Shown here: piece after piece, positions 25,587 through 33,006 of the stretch
Position numbering within the stretch: position 1 is the first letter of the stretch
Layout: each line of letters opens with the position of its first letter
NCBI GenBank assembly: GCA_036351435.1
Contig: JAZBPA010000074.1
Coordinates: forward strand, 1 to 56,067
DNA: 56,067 nucleotides
DNA from: JAAUQA01 sp036351435
GTDB taxonomy: Bacteria > Pseudomonadota > Gammaproteobacteria > Competibacterales > Competibacteraceae
Direction of reading: 5' to 3'
Program-made: the position numbers and the translations under genes
Notes under the pieces: generated by a model
The model's input: only the letters and a program-made list of their open reading frames with translations
The model's database searches: none
What the model was told of the DNA's origin: nothing

Positions 25587-26069
25587 ATGCCTACAACTAA
25601 GCTGAGTTTCTGCAAAGTACGCCGCCTTAATAAAGATATTGAAGAACTTATTATTGAAGACAGTATAGAAATAAACAGCAGAATGATGAATGAGTTCCAT
25701 CAATTCATTGACGAAAAGCATGAAAAAAACTGTGCTGTTTTAGAAAACGTGGAAAACAATTATTCTTACGATTTTAGTGCTCAATTAACTGCCAGCAATT
25801 CAAATAGAATATGCGCCACTGCCGTGCTAGTACATCGATATGCTTCTGCTAGGATTTTTTCTTCCTTGATTAAGATGCCGAGAGAAACACCATGGAATGT
25901 ACAGGTGTTTTATCACCGAGAGCACGCTTTAAACTGGCTAAATGAGCAGCTTGAGCAAGCAAGTGTTCGTCAGCGAATTACTCGTCCCGTTTCCACAAAC
26001 GAGTTTAAAGAGACACCTGCAAGTGGATCCCCAGCCCCTTCCCTGATTGAGCAACCCACTCGCACTTAG
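25587..26069 (+). CDS. SpoIIAA/STAS-like domain protein, 160 aa
   Basis: The stretch ICATAVLVHRYASARIFSSL, then IKMPRETPWNVQVFYHREHA and LNWLNEQLEQ, matches the second half of SpoIIAA-like (STAS superfamily) proteins, which end in a conserved EAxxWLxxQL helix. The first half (NKDIEELIIEDSIEINSRMM) would form the preceding strands and helix. About 30 extra residues at the C-terminus look disordered (TPASGSPAPSLIEQPTRT). No signal peptide; cytoplasmic. Family members are small stress- or partner-binding proteins of uncertain role. It is A+T-rich relative to its neighbours. It stands alone on the plus strand with its own promoter and operator-like dyad, and converges on dsbB. Confidence 0.6.
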   Translation: MPTTKLSFCKVRRLNKDIEELIIEDSIEINSRMMNEFHQFIDEKHEKNCAVLENVENNYSYDFSAQLTASNSNRICATAVLVHRYASARIFSSLIKMPRETPWNVQVFYHREHALNWLNEQLEQASVRQRITRPVSTNEFKETPASGSPAPSLIEQPTRT

Positions 26070-26079
26070 TAAATACTGA

Positions 26080-26613
26080 CTAGGCTTGTGCGTTCGTTTC
26101 TTTCATCCAGTTACGCAACGCACCGGTTATTCCCAACACAACAAATAAAACCAGCGTCCATTCGGGAATACTCAGCGACAAAAATGTCCATTTAACCTCA
26201 GCGCAATCACCGGTGCCGGTCAACACGATGCGTAGAGTTTCGAACAAGGGAAATACATCCAGCATGTAATCCAAATCAGGACCACAGGCCGGTACCTGAT
26301 CGGCCGGTAGATGTTGTAACCAAGATTGGCGCGCCGCAATAGCGGCGCCGCCACCCGCGACCAACAGAATCAGCGTACCGTAGATGCGTGCCCCCCAATC
26401 TCGCGGATTATGCAGTGCCGCCAGCAAAAAGACCGCTGCCATGCCGATCATGGCTACCCGTTGAAAAATGCACAACGGGCAGGGTTCGAGCTCTAGATAA
26501 CCTTGCAAAATCAGCACAGCAAACAACATCCCAAGAACGCAAGCGGCAAATCCCAGCACATTGCTTAGCCGCCGGGATGGTAACCAAGCGATACTCGATT
26601 CAAAAACTGTCAT
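26080..26613 (-). CDS. dsbB: Disulfide bond formation protein DsbB
   Basis: 177 residues from the ATG at 26613 (E. coli DsbB has 176). The open frame extends to 26694, but that would overlap the previous gene; GAGGTGG precedes the chosen ATG, and an ATG at 26631 is the alternative. Four membrane helices are visible. The first redox pair is Cys45-Cys48 in LEPCPLCIFQR. The second pair is in the periplasmic loop (VPACGPDLDYML and GTGDCAEVKW). It reoxidises DsbA and passes electrons to quinones. It is the last gene of a compact cluster with an Rdx-family CxxC protein, mtgA and a CxxC-repeat protein, so an envelope thiol-redox role for the whole set is plausible. Confidence 0.93.
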   Translation of the reverse strand: MTVFESSIAWLPSRRLSNVLGFAACVLGMLFAVLILQGYLELEPCPLCIFQRVAMIGMAAVFLLAALHNPRDWGARIYGTLILLVAGGGAAIAARQSWLQHLPADQVPACGPDLDYMLDVFPLFETLRIVLTGTGDCAEVKWTFLSLSIPEWTLVLFVVLGITGALRNWMKETNAQA

Positions 26614-26638
26614 GTGCGAAAACCACCTCATAGCTAAC

Positions 26639-26944
26639 TTAATTGGAGGAGCGATCCGAATGACCCAGAGATTTATCTGGAGCAATCCGATCACGGACGA
26701 GTTGTTTAATCTCTTTGGCTTCTGGAAAGCGCCCTTGTTCGCGCCGAGACCAAATCAACTCAGCATTGATCCAGATCTCAAAAGTGCCCCCGGTACTTGG
26801 AATGAGCGCCACCTCGCCGAGTTCGGCTGTAAACGTGCTTAGGAACTCCTGGGATAGCCAAGCGGCCCGCAGCAGCCAACGGCATTGCGTACAATAAAGT
26901 ATGGCGACGCGTGGTTCCCGCATACCGTGCTGTTCAGAGTTCAT
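26639..26944 (-). CDS. SelT/SelW/SelH (Rdx) family protein
   Basis: 101 residues. The thioredoxin-like Rdx motif is YCTQCRWLLRAAWLSQEF, with Cys18 and Cys21. The family hallmarks ALIPSTGGTFEIWINAELIW and FPEAKEIKQLVRDRI follow, ending LGHSD. Both positions are cysteine, with no selenocysteine. Rdx proteins are thought to act in thiol redox reactions, but the physiological partner is unknown in bacteria. The ATG lies inside the end of mtgA (an 11-base overlap), and the stop is followed within 26 bases by dsbB. An ATG at 26923 is a possible shorter start. Co-transcription with dsbB supports a redox role. Confidence 0.88.
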   Translation of the reverse strand: MNSEQHGMREPRVAILYCTQCRWLLRAAWLSQEFLSTFTAELGEVALIPSTGGTFEIWINAELIWSRREQGRFPEAKEIKQLVRDRIAPDKSLGHSDRSSN

Positions 26945-27752
26945 CAAGATACTTGGGGCCGCCTAACTGGCGCATTTGTTTAAGAATCCAATTTTGCCGA
27001 CGACGCACCTGGGCACTGGGCGCATCTACCCGATAAAGATAGGGACCGGGCAGCACAGCCGCTAATAAAGCGGCTTCTTGACGATTCAACCGCGCCGCCG
27101 ATTTATTAAAGAATCGCTGGCTGGCCGCTTCCACACCGAAAGTCCGGTCGCCAAATTCGGCAATATTCAAATATATTTCCAGTATCCGCTGCTTGGACCA
27201 CAAAGCTTCCAGCAACAGGGTAAACCAGGCTTCCAGACCTTTGCGCGTGAAGCTGCGACCCGGCCATAGGTACAAATTCTTGGCCACTTGTTGGCTAATC
27301 GTGCTGGCGCCGCGCAACGCTTTACCATGCCGCCAATCCCGTAAAGCCTGTCTAATGGCCGGCAGATCGAAGCCGCTGTGCAGAGGAAATTTTTGATCCT
27401 CTCCTGCGACGACCGCCAAAGCCATGTTGGGAGAAATGTCGTCGAAAGCAACCCAATCATAATGGATAGCGGACGACTGCTTCGTCTCTGAACCAAGCGT
27501 TTGGAGATAGTTCTGCAGCATAAAACTGGAGGTAAGCGGTGGTAGCCAGCGTAACGGTAGCACCACTAGCACTGAGAGCCCAATAAACCCCATGCTCAGC
27601 AAAATTAGCCAACGTAGCAAGCGCAGCCAACCGGAAGACCGAGGTGCTACGGTTTTTGGGTTGGCCGCTTGACCTCGCAAACGCTGCAAGGGTCCGGTCA
27701 ACCTATAGACAAGGCGCTTGGCAAACGACTTAGGCATAGCCTGATCTGTCAC
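26934..27752 (-). CDS. mtgA: Monofunctional peptidoglycan glycosyltransferase MtgA
   Basis: 272 residues, slightly longer than E. coli MtgA because of an extended cytoplasmic N-terminus (about 45 residues, basic). One membrane anchor follows (LLRWLILLSMGFIGLSVLVV). The glycosyltransferase-51 motifs are complete: AGEDQKFPLHSGFD with the catalytic Glu, RGASTISQQVAKNLYLWPGR, RKGLEAWFTLLLEALWSKQR, EIYLNIAEFGDRTFGVEAAS and LNRQEAALLAAVLPGP. It polymerises lipid II into glycan strands in the periplasm. It overlaps the upstream CxxC-repeat gene by four bases and the Rdx gene by eleven, so all are translationally coupled. Confidence 0.95.
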   Translation of the reverse strand: MTDQAMPKSFAKRLVYRLTGPLQRLRGQAANPKTVAPRSSGWLRLLRWLILLSMGFIGLSVLVVLPLRWLPPLTSSFMLQNYLQTLGSETKQSSAIHYDWVAFDDISPNMALAVVAGEDQKFPLHSGFDLPAIRQALRDWRHGKALRGASTISQQVAKNLYLWPGRSFTRKGLEAWFTLLLEALWSKQRILEIYLNIAEFGDRTFGVEAASQRFFNKSAARLNRQEAALLAAVLPGPYLYRVDAPSAQVRRRQNWILKQMRQLGGPKYLDEL

Positions 27753-28501
27753 TGCAACGGCGTTCCCTCGTAGCGATCCAACTGAATCACCCGACCGCTG
27801 AGCTTATCAAGTACGCAATCGTAATCGATGCGGATGCGTTGGTCGCCCCGAGATAACCAAGCGACCCCGCGCACGCTTTCCTTAGTGCTGGATACTGGTA
27901 CGACTTGCAGGGTTTGCTTATCGAATAGCCATGTCCCTGATTCGCCCCGTTCATTCGCAATTTCTTCGCGCAATACCTGTTCGCACAAAGCCACGTTTTT
28001 TTGCTCAACCGGCGGCGCTGGTGGTATAGCAGGAGTCGGAACCGGTTGTTGGATAACCACCGGTGGTTTTACCGGTGGCGCGGGCGGCGGCGGTGGTGCA
28101 GCTTGAGTTTTTGGGGCTACTGTAGGGTCGAGCAAATGGGCGAATTCTTCTCGTTCTTGACGATATTCAGGGGCGTAACGATACATATCGGGAATCCAAA
28201 ACCCATTCTCCGGCGTGCAGGTATCGCAAATACCGAATCGGTCGTACCAACGCCTGGAGCTTTCGGAGAAGTAGTAACCTGGGCGATCAGTGGTCAACTC
28301 CTCTACAGGAATGAAAAAGCCATTTTCCAGGGTACAGGTTTCGCAAATACCGTCCTGGTCATGCCATTGCATATCCAAGGTATCGAATAACAGCCCATCC
28401 CGGTACACCAACTCGGCATTCACCGGCGACATGGCGTCCAGCAGGATGAGGGTGATTGAAAAAAGCAGACAAGTGGAATGTTCGGTTCGATTGCAGTACA
28501 T
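27749..28501 (-). CDS. Exported protein with two CxxC repeats and proline-rich linker
   Basis: 250 residues. The N-terminal hydrophobic segment (STCLLFSITLILLDAMSPVNA) is a signal peptide or anchor. Two similar modules follow: LDMQWHDQDGICETCTLENGFFIP (given in parts: MQWHDQDGICETC, TLENGFFIP) and RRWYDRFGICDTC, TPENGFWIP. Each carries a CxxC pair. A proline-rich stretch (APPPPPAPPVKPPVVIQQPV) spans about residues 130-165, then a C-terminal domain with one cysteine pair (ALCEQVL, DYDCVLDK). I do not recognise the family. As first gene of the mtgA-Rdx-dsbB cluster it is a candidate envelope thiol-redox or metal-binding protein. Its stop overlaps the mtgA start. Confidence 0.75.
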   Translation of the reverse strand: MYCNRTEHSTCLLFSITLILLDAMSPVNAELVYRDGLLFDTLDMQWHDQDGICETCTLENGFFIPVEELTTDRPGYYFSESSRRWYDRFGICDTCTPENGFWIPDMYRYAPEYRQEREEFAHLLDPTVAPKTQAAPPPPPAPPVKPPVVIQQPVPTPAIPPAPPVEQKNVALCEQVLREEIANERGESGTWLFDKQTLQVVPVSSTKESVRGVAWLSRGDQRIRIDYDCVLDKLSGRVIQLDRYEGTPLQ

Positions 28502-28588
28502 AGGTCCGATTGTAAGCCGGATAGTGAGTCATGACGATATTATACTGAGTTTCTGTAAAGCCTCTCCGGCGGTGAAGTAAGCAGAGGA

Positions 28589-29225
28589 ATGAGAGTCACG
28601 CCCTCAGCGGCCACCGCCAAGACCCATTATGTGATTGTGGATGCCATCGGCGTTACTCAATCACTGAAAACCGCTAGCCAGCCGCTAATCACCAAACCCT
28701 CAGTGTCGCTGAAAGATTTGGCCATGGGCGTGATGATGGGGGCGCGGGATGAGGATACCGTCAGTTCACTGGCCGGGCGGCTGGCGCGTTTGAACAAGCA
28801 ATTGGATGAACGGGAACTGGATCGCATCAGCCAAGCGGCGGGTGGTAAGGCGTTGCCTGAGATTGTCAGCGGCTTGCTGAATGCGATTGATGCTGACCGC
28901 ATTGAAGAAACCGCCCGCAAGATGAACGAGAACCGCGAGCCGACTGAAACGGAACGCGAGCAAGCGCGGGATCTATTAGTGGGTCAGGTCGCATCGGTGT
29001 TCACCGGCCCGTTGATCGAATTGATTGACGGCATACGCCGCGACAAGGAACAAACCATCGACCATGATAATCTTGATACGGTGTTGCGGGCCGAGTGGCA
29101 CGGCGACACCACCTTTGGAGATGTCGCCCTTCGATGCTCAGGGGGGAATCGGGCGGATGTATCAGTTGTTTGGCGAGCGGATGGAGGCGGTGATTGAGGA
29201 GTTGAATCGGGAGTTGGCCATGTGA
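28589..29225 (+). pseudogene. hsdR: Remnant of type I restriction endonuclease subunit HsdR
   Basis: The frame from 28589 reads KTHYVIVDAIGVTQSLKTAS, then SVSLKDLAMGVMMGARDEDT and SLAGRLARLNKQLDERELDR, the typical C-terminal third of HsdR, up to NLDTVLRAEW near 29098. There the frame is lost. A second frame (29112-29225) resumes with LEMSPFDAQGGIGRMYQLFG and ERMEAVIEELNRELAM before a stop, which is the normal HsdR C-terminus. The roughly 150 residues expected between the two parts are absent, so an internal deletion also shifted the frame. The nuclease and helicase domains upstream are missing altogether. An open frame ending at 29197 is a hybrid of real and out-of-frame sequence and is not a functional gene. 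Confidence 0.85.
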
Positions 29226-29230
29226 GGGGT

Positions 29231-29299
29231 GGCTATATTATAGCCAGCGTTGAATATGGGGTGTTTTCCTAGCTATATTATACCCTGACTATAATATGG
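29231..29299 (+). promoter_or_regulatory. Palindromic operator-promoter region of fic
   Basis: GGCTATA-T-TATAGCC (29231-29245) is a perfect palindrome. GCTATATTATA recurs at 29272-29282, and an inverted version, CTATAATAT, is at 29289-29297, containing a consensus TATAAT -10 (29290-29295). Three copies of one half-site over the promoter suggest autorepression, perhaps by the C-terminal winged helix of the Fic protein itself. The start codon lies 20 bases after the -10. Confidence 0.5.
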
Positions 29300-29314
29300 A
29301 GCGTGTAGACGGTC

Positions 29315-30490
29315 TTGGTCAACGCAGCATTTAATAAGAATAGAGCCGGCCACTATGTGCGGCAAATCAGCGGCTACCGTGCTTTCATGCCTGTGCCTTT
29401 GCCTCCCGAACCCGCAATCGAGTTGGGTGGCGACTTGCAGAACCTGCTTTCTGCTGCAGACAGAGCTTTGGGACGTCTTGATGGCTCTATTACGACGTTG
29501 CCAAACCCGGATTTATTTGTCTTCATGTATGTACGCAAGGAGGCCGTGCTTTCCAGCCAGATCGAAGGCACCCAAAGTTCACTGCAGGATGTATTGGCCG
29601 CCGAAGCGCGCATTTTTGATCGGGAAAGGCCATCGGATGTGCGCGAGGTGCTCAACTACATTGACGCCCTTCGCCATGGTCTTGAACGTCTCGACGCTTT
29701 GCCGGTGTCGGTTCGCTTGTTATGCGAAATTCATGAACGCCTCATGCGAGGAGTGAGGGGTAGTCACCTGACGCCCGGTGAAACTCGCCGAACTCAAAAC
29801 TGGATTGGTCCGGCTGGATGCACCTTAAATAGCGCAAGCTTTGTCCCGCCGCCACCTCATGAAGTGGCACAGACGCTGGCTGATCTTGAACGTTTCCTGC
29901 ATTATGATCAAAGCCTTCCACTGCTAGTCAAAATCGGGTTGGCTCATGCCCAGTTTGAAACCATCCACCCGTTTCTCGACGGAAATGGACGTATCGGACG
30001 CCTACTGATCGCTTTGTTGCTTTCCGAAGCTGAAGTGCTGCAAAAGCCGGTTCTCTATCTCTCCCACTACTTCAAACGCGAACGCCAATCCTATTACGAT
30101 CACCTGCAAGCTATCCGCGAGCAGGGTGATTGGGAAGCATGGTTGCGTTTCTTTTTACGCGGTGTTGCCGATGTCAGTCGGCAGGCTACCGAAATCGCGC
30201 GCCGCATCCTGCAGCTTCGCGAACAGCACCGGACATTAATTGCGGATAATTTCGGTTATTCCGCCGGCAGTGGGCATCGCGTACTTGAGACCATGTACGA
30301 GCATCCCATTCTATCCGTGCATAGTGTCGCTGAGGTCACCGGTAACAGCTATGCCGCCGCTAATAATCTGGTGACCAAATTGGTTGAACTTGGCCTACTC
30401 CGGGAAATTACCGGTCAGTCGCGCAACCGACGATTTCGCTATGAGCCCTATATCCGGTTATTCGAGGACGATGCGGAGGAATCTGCATGA
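29315..30490 (+). CDS. Fic-domain protein (AMPylase-type), class II, with C-terminal winged helix
   Basis: 391 residues from a TTG start (VNAAFNKNRAGHYVRQISGY, the usual N-terminus of this group). The Fic motif is HPFLDGNGRIGRLL with catalytic His218. The inhibitory helix motif [ST]xxxE[GN] is SSQIEG at residues 80-85, with Glu84 expected to block ATP, so this is a self-inhibited class II Fic protein. The C-terminal 90 residues contain a winged helix (ILSVHSVAEVTGNSYAAANN, then LVTKLVELGLLREI). It would transfer AMP or another nucleotide part to a hydroxyl side chain of an unknown target. It is intact, although the type I restriction genes around it are ruined. Its TGA overlaps the next HsdR fragment. 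Confidence 0.92.
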   Translation: MVNAAFNKNRAGHYVRQISGYRAFMPVPLPPEPAIELGGDLQNLLSAADRALGRLDGSITTLPNPDLFVFMYVRKEAVLSSQIEGTQSSLQDVLAAEARIFDRERPSDVREVLNYIDALRHGLERLDALPVSVRLLCEIHERLMRGVRGSHLTPGETRRTQNWIGPAGCTLNSASFVPPPPHEVAQTLADLERFLHYDQSLPLLVKIGLAHAQFETIHPFLDGNGRIGRLLIALLLSEAEVLQKPVLYLSHYFKRERQSYYDHLQAIREQGDWEAWLRFFLRGVADVSRQATEIARRILQLREQHRTLIADNFGYSAGSGHRVLETMYEHPILSVHSVAEVTGNSYAAANNLVTKLVELGLLREITGQSRNRRFRYEPYIRLFEDDAEESA

Positions 30491-30655
30491 TCCGCGACCC
30501 TATGATCAATTCTTTACATATTGAGCGGGATGATTTGGAGGTGTCGCCTTTTCCTCCCCGAACCTGACGATCTGGCCGCGGAGATTGTCGAGAATTTGGA
30601 AGCCGGCCTGAACAGCTTCCGCGAAGTGCTGGCAGGCTTGACGAAAGCCGGCTGA
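30487..30655 (+). pseudogene. Remnants of hsdR and probably hsdM
   Basis: The ATG at 30487 opens MIRDPMINSLHIERDDLEVSPF, shown in parts as MIRDPMINSLHIE and RDDLEVSPF, which is the HsdR segment just before its C-terminal PF...GRMYQLFG motif; it stops at 30565-30567. A second frame (30554-30655) reads LPEPDDLAAEIVENLEAGLN and SFREVLAGLTKAG, resembling the C-terminus of the methylase subunit HsdM. Both pieces are far too short to work. Together with 28589-29225 they show that fic lies inside a collapsed type I restriction-modification locus. The HsdM assignment is the weaker one. Confidence 0.6.
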
Positions 30656-30849
30656 GTATGGATCGACTCCTTAACTATCCATAACTTAGCGAGTTCCAGG
30701 TATACTAGTGGCTACCTGCAGGGTTTCCCTCTTGGAACTTTGCGTCATGATGGTTCAAGCACAACAATTAATTTCGATCCCCAGGGTGTGGCCGACCGAA
30801 ACCAACTCAAAATAGTATCCGACCTATCCCAAGCACTGTGAGGACGCGC

Positions 30850-33006
30850 ATGGCACACGACTCTTACGATACGTCACAAGCGGGCGATGACACAGGCCCG
30901 TCATTCAATGAATTTCCAGCCACTTCCTATGAGCAATGGCGACAAGCCGTTGAGAAGATGCTTAAGGGAGCACCGTTCGAAAAAAAACTCGTCACTAAGA
31001 CTTATGAAGGTATTGATCTTCAGCCGCTGTACCGGCAGGAAGATGTCGAAAATCTACCGCATATCGGTTCGTTGCCGGGGTTTGCGCCCTTCGTGCGGGG
31101 CACCGAACCGCTAGGGTACAAGCTCAAACCCTGGGACGTCTGTCAGGAACTGAGGTATTCCACTGCCGAAGAGTTTAATAAGGCATTGCGCGCCGATATG
31201 GAACGCGGCCAGACGGCGGTTAATCTGGTGCTGGACGAAGCCAGCCGGGCCGGTTCGGATGCGGATCGGGCTGCTGCCGGAACCGTCGGGCGGGCAGGCG
31301 TTTCCATCTCTACTGGCGAGGATCTGGACACCGCGCTAAGCGGCGTCGATCTAACCAAGATGCCGTTTTTGATCCAAGCCGGGGCACAGGCGTTACCGGT
31401 AACGGCGTTGCTGGTCGCTCGGCTGCGACAAAAAGGTACACCGGCGGAATCTTTACAAGGGTGTATCGGGGCCGATCCGTTGGGGACATTGGTTGAAGAC
31501 GGCAAATTGCCTATTTCACTGAAAAACGCCTATGACAGCATGGCCAAAGTCACCGCTTGGGCAGCGGAACATACGCCGGGCCTACAGACTGTTCTGGTTT
31601 CCGGGCAGCCTTATCACAACGGCGGAGCGAGTGCGGTTCAGGAATTGGCCTTTGTGCTTGCGGCGGCAGTCGAGTATATCCGCCAGCTACAGGATCGTGG
31701 TCTGACGATCGACACCATCGCGCCACGCATGCGGTTTACCTTCTCTATCGGTTCCAACTTCTTCATGGAAATCGCCCGGATGCGTGCCGCGCGGGTATTG
31801 TGGGCGCAAATCGTCCAGGCGTTCGGCGGTGACGAAACCGCTCAAAAGATGACCGTCCATGCGCGCACCTCAACCTGGAATAAAACCGCTTTCGATCCAT
31901 ACGTGAATATGCTGCGCACCACTGTCGAAGCCTTCGCCGGTGCGGTCGGTGGTTGCGACAGTCTGCATGTCGGTCCGTTCGATGAGATCGTGCGCACCCC
32001 GGACGAATTTTCCCGTCGTATCGCCCGCAACACCCATACGGTATTGCGCGAAGAAGCGCATCTGGCCCGCACCATCGACCCGGTTGGCGGCTCCTGGTAC
32101 GTCGAAAGCTTAACCGATGCGGTAGCCAAGCAGTCCTGGGCGCTATTCCAAGACGTCGAAAAACAAGGTGGGTTGTACCCGGCCCTACAGGCGGGTTTCC
32201 CGCAGTCCCAAATCGCCGAGGTGGCTAAACAACGCGCTGCTGATGCAGCACGCCGCAAAACCGTGTTCGTGGGCGTGAACATGTATGCCAATCTCAAGGA
32301 AACTCCGCTTGAAAAGCCTGAAGTGGATAGCGAAGCGTTACAAGTCCACCGTGCCGCTCAGTTGACGCAATATCGCATGGGGGTGGATGCCGATTGGCAT
32401 CAGAGCGCAATGGCCAAGCTGGCACAGAACGATAAATACAGCATGGAAGATGCGATTCAGGCCGCATCCGGCGGCGCAACGCTGGGCGACATCGGCCAAG
32501 CGCTGGGAGCCGGTGCGGAAGGCGAAACAGTGACGCCCATCGCTAATCAACGCGGATCGGAAGCCTTCGAAGCCTTGCGCAACGCAGCCGAGGCGTTTAT
32601 CGCCAGCACCGGCGCACGACCCAAGGTGTTTCTGGCCAATATGGGACCGCTACGGCAACATAAAGCGCGGGCGGATTTCTCGCGTGGTTTTCTTGAGGTC
32701 GGCGGCTTCGACGTGGTGGGCGACCGCGGTTTCGATACCCCGCAAGCGGCAGCTCAGGCGGCGCTTGAATCGGGCGCTCCGGTGGTGGTGATTTGCTCCA
32801 CCGATGATACTTATCCCGAATTGGTTCCGCCGTTGGTTCAGGCCATCAAGCAGACCAAGCCCGAGACAGCGGTGCTTTTGGCGGGTCGCCCGGCCGATCA
32901 GGTGGAAGCCCATCGCCAAGCAGGGGTTGACGATTTTATTTTCATGGGCGCCAACTGCTACGACTTATTGCTCAATCTGCAGAAGAAAATAGGGGTCATC
33001 GCATGA
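30850..33006 (+). CDS. mutA: Methylmalonyl-CoA mutase small (beta) subunit
   Basis: 718 residues. The ATG at 30850 has GAGGA six bases upstream; a GTG at 30838 is the less likely alternative. The barrel domain shows YEGIDLQPLYRQEDVENLPH, SIGSNFFMEIARMRAARVLW and ARNTHTVLREEAHLARTIDP. The C-terminal domain has the B12-binding fold (FLANMGPLRQHKARADFSRG) but lacks the DxHxxG cobalt-ligand motif, as is normal for the non-catalytic subunit. It stabilises the large subunit in the heterodimer that interconverts (R)-methylmalonyl-CoA and succinyl-CoA. Its end overlaps the large-subunit gene by four bases. A TATACT sequence at 30701-30706 may be the -10 of the operon, without a clear -35. Confidence 0.93.
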   Translation: MAHDSYDTSQAGDDTGPSFNEFPATSYEQWRQAVEKMLKGAPFEKKLVTKTYEGIDLQPLYRQEDVENLPHIGSLPGFAPFVRGTEPLGYKLKPWDVCQELRYSTAEEFNKALRADMERGQTAVNLVLDEASRAGSDADRAAAGTVGRAGVSISTGEDLDTALSGVDLTKMPFLIQAGAQALPVTALLVARLRQKGTPAESLQGCIGADPLGTLVEDGKLPISLKNAYDSMAKVTAWAAEHTPGLQTVLVSGQPYHNGGASAVQELAFVLAAAVEYIRQLQDRGLTIDTIAPRMRFTFSIGSNFFMEIARMRAARVLWAQIVQAFGGDETAQKMTVHARTSTWNKTAFDPYVNMLRTTVEAFAGAVGGCDSLHVGPFDEIVRTPDEFSRRIARNTHTVLREEAHLARTIDPVGGSWYVESLTDAVAKQSWALFQDVEKQGGLYPALQAGFPQSQIAEVAKQRAADAARRKTVFVGVNMYANLKETPLEKPEVDSEALQVHRAAQLTQYRMGVDADWHQSAMAKLAQNDKYSMEDAIQAASGGATLGDIGQALGAGAEGETVTPIANQRGSEAFEALRNAAEAFIASTGARPKVFLANMGPLRQHKARADFSRGFLEVGGFDVVGDRGFDTPQAAAQAALESGAPVVVICSTDDTYPELVPPLVQAIKQTKPETAVLLAGRPADQVEAHRQAGVDDFIFMGANCYDLLLNLQKKIGVIA

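Noticed and set aside
26614..26694. Longer N-terminus for DsbB
   Set aside because: It overlaps the Rdx gene, and DsbB proteins begin close to the first membrane helix; the shorter form has the expected length.
28589..29197. Intact 202-residue gene
   Set aside because: Only its first part matches HsdR; the end is out of frame and the true HsdR C-terminus resumes in another frame.
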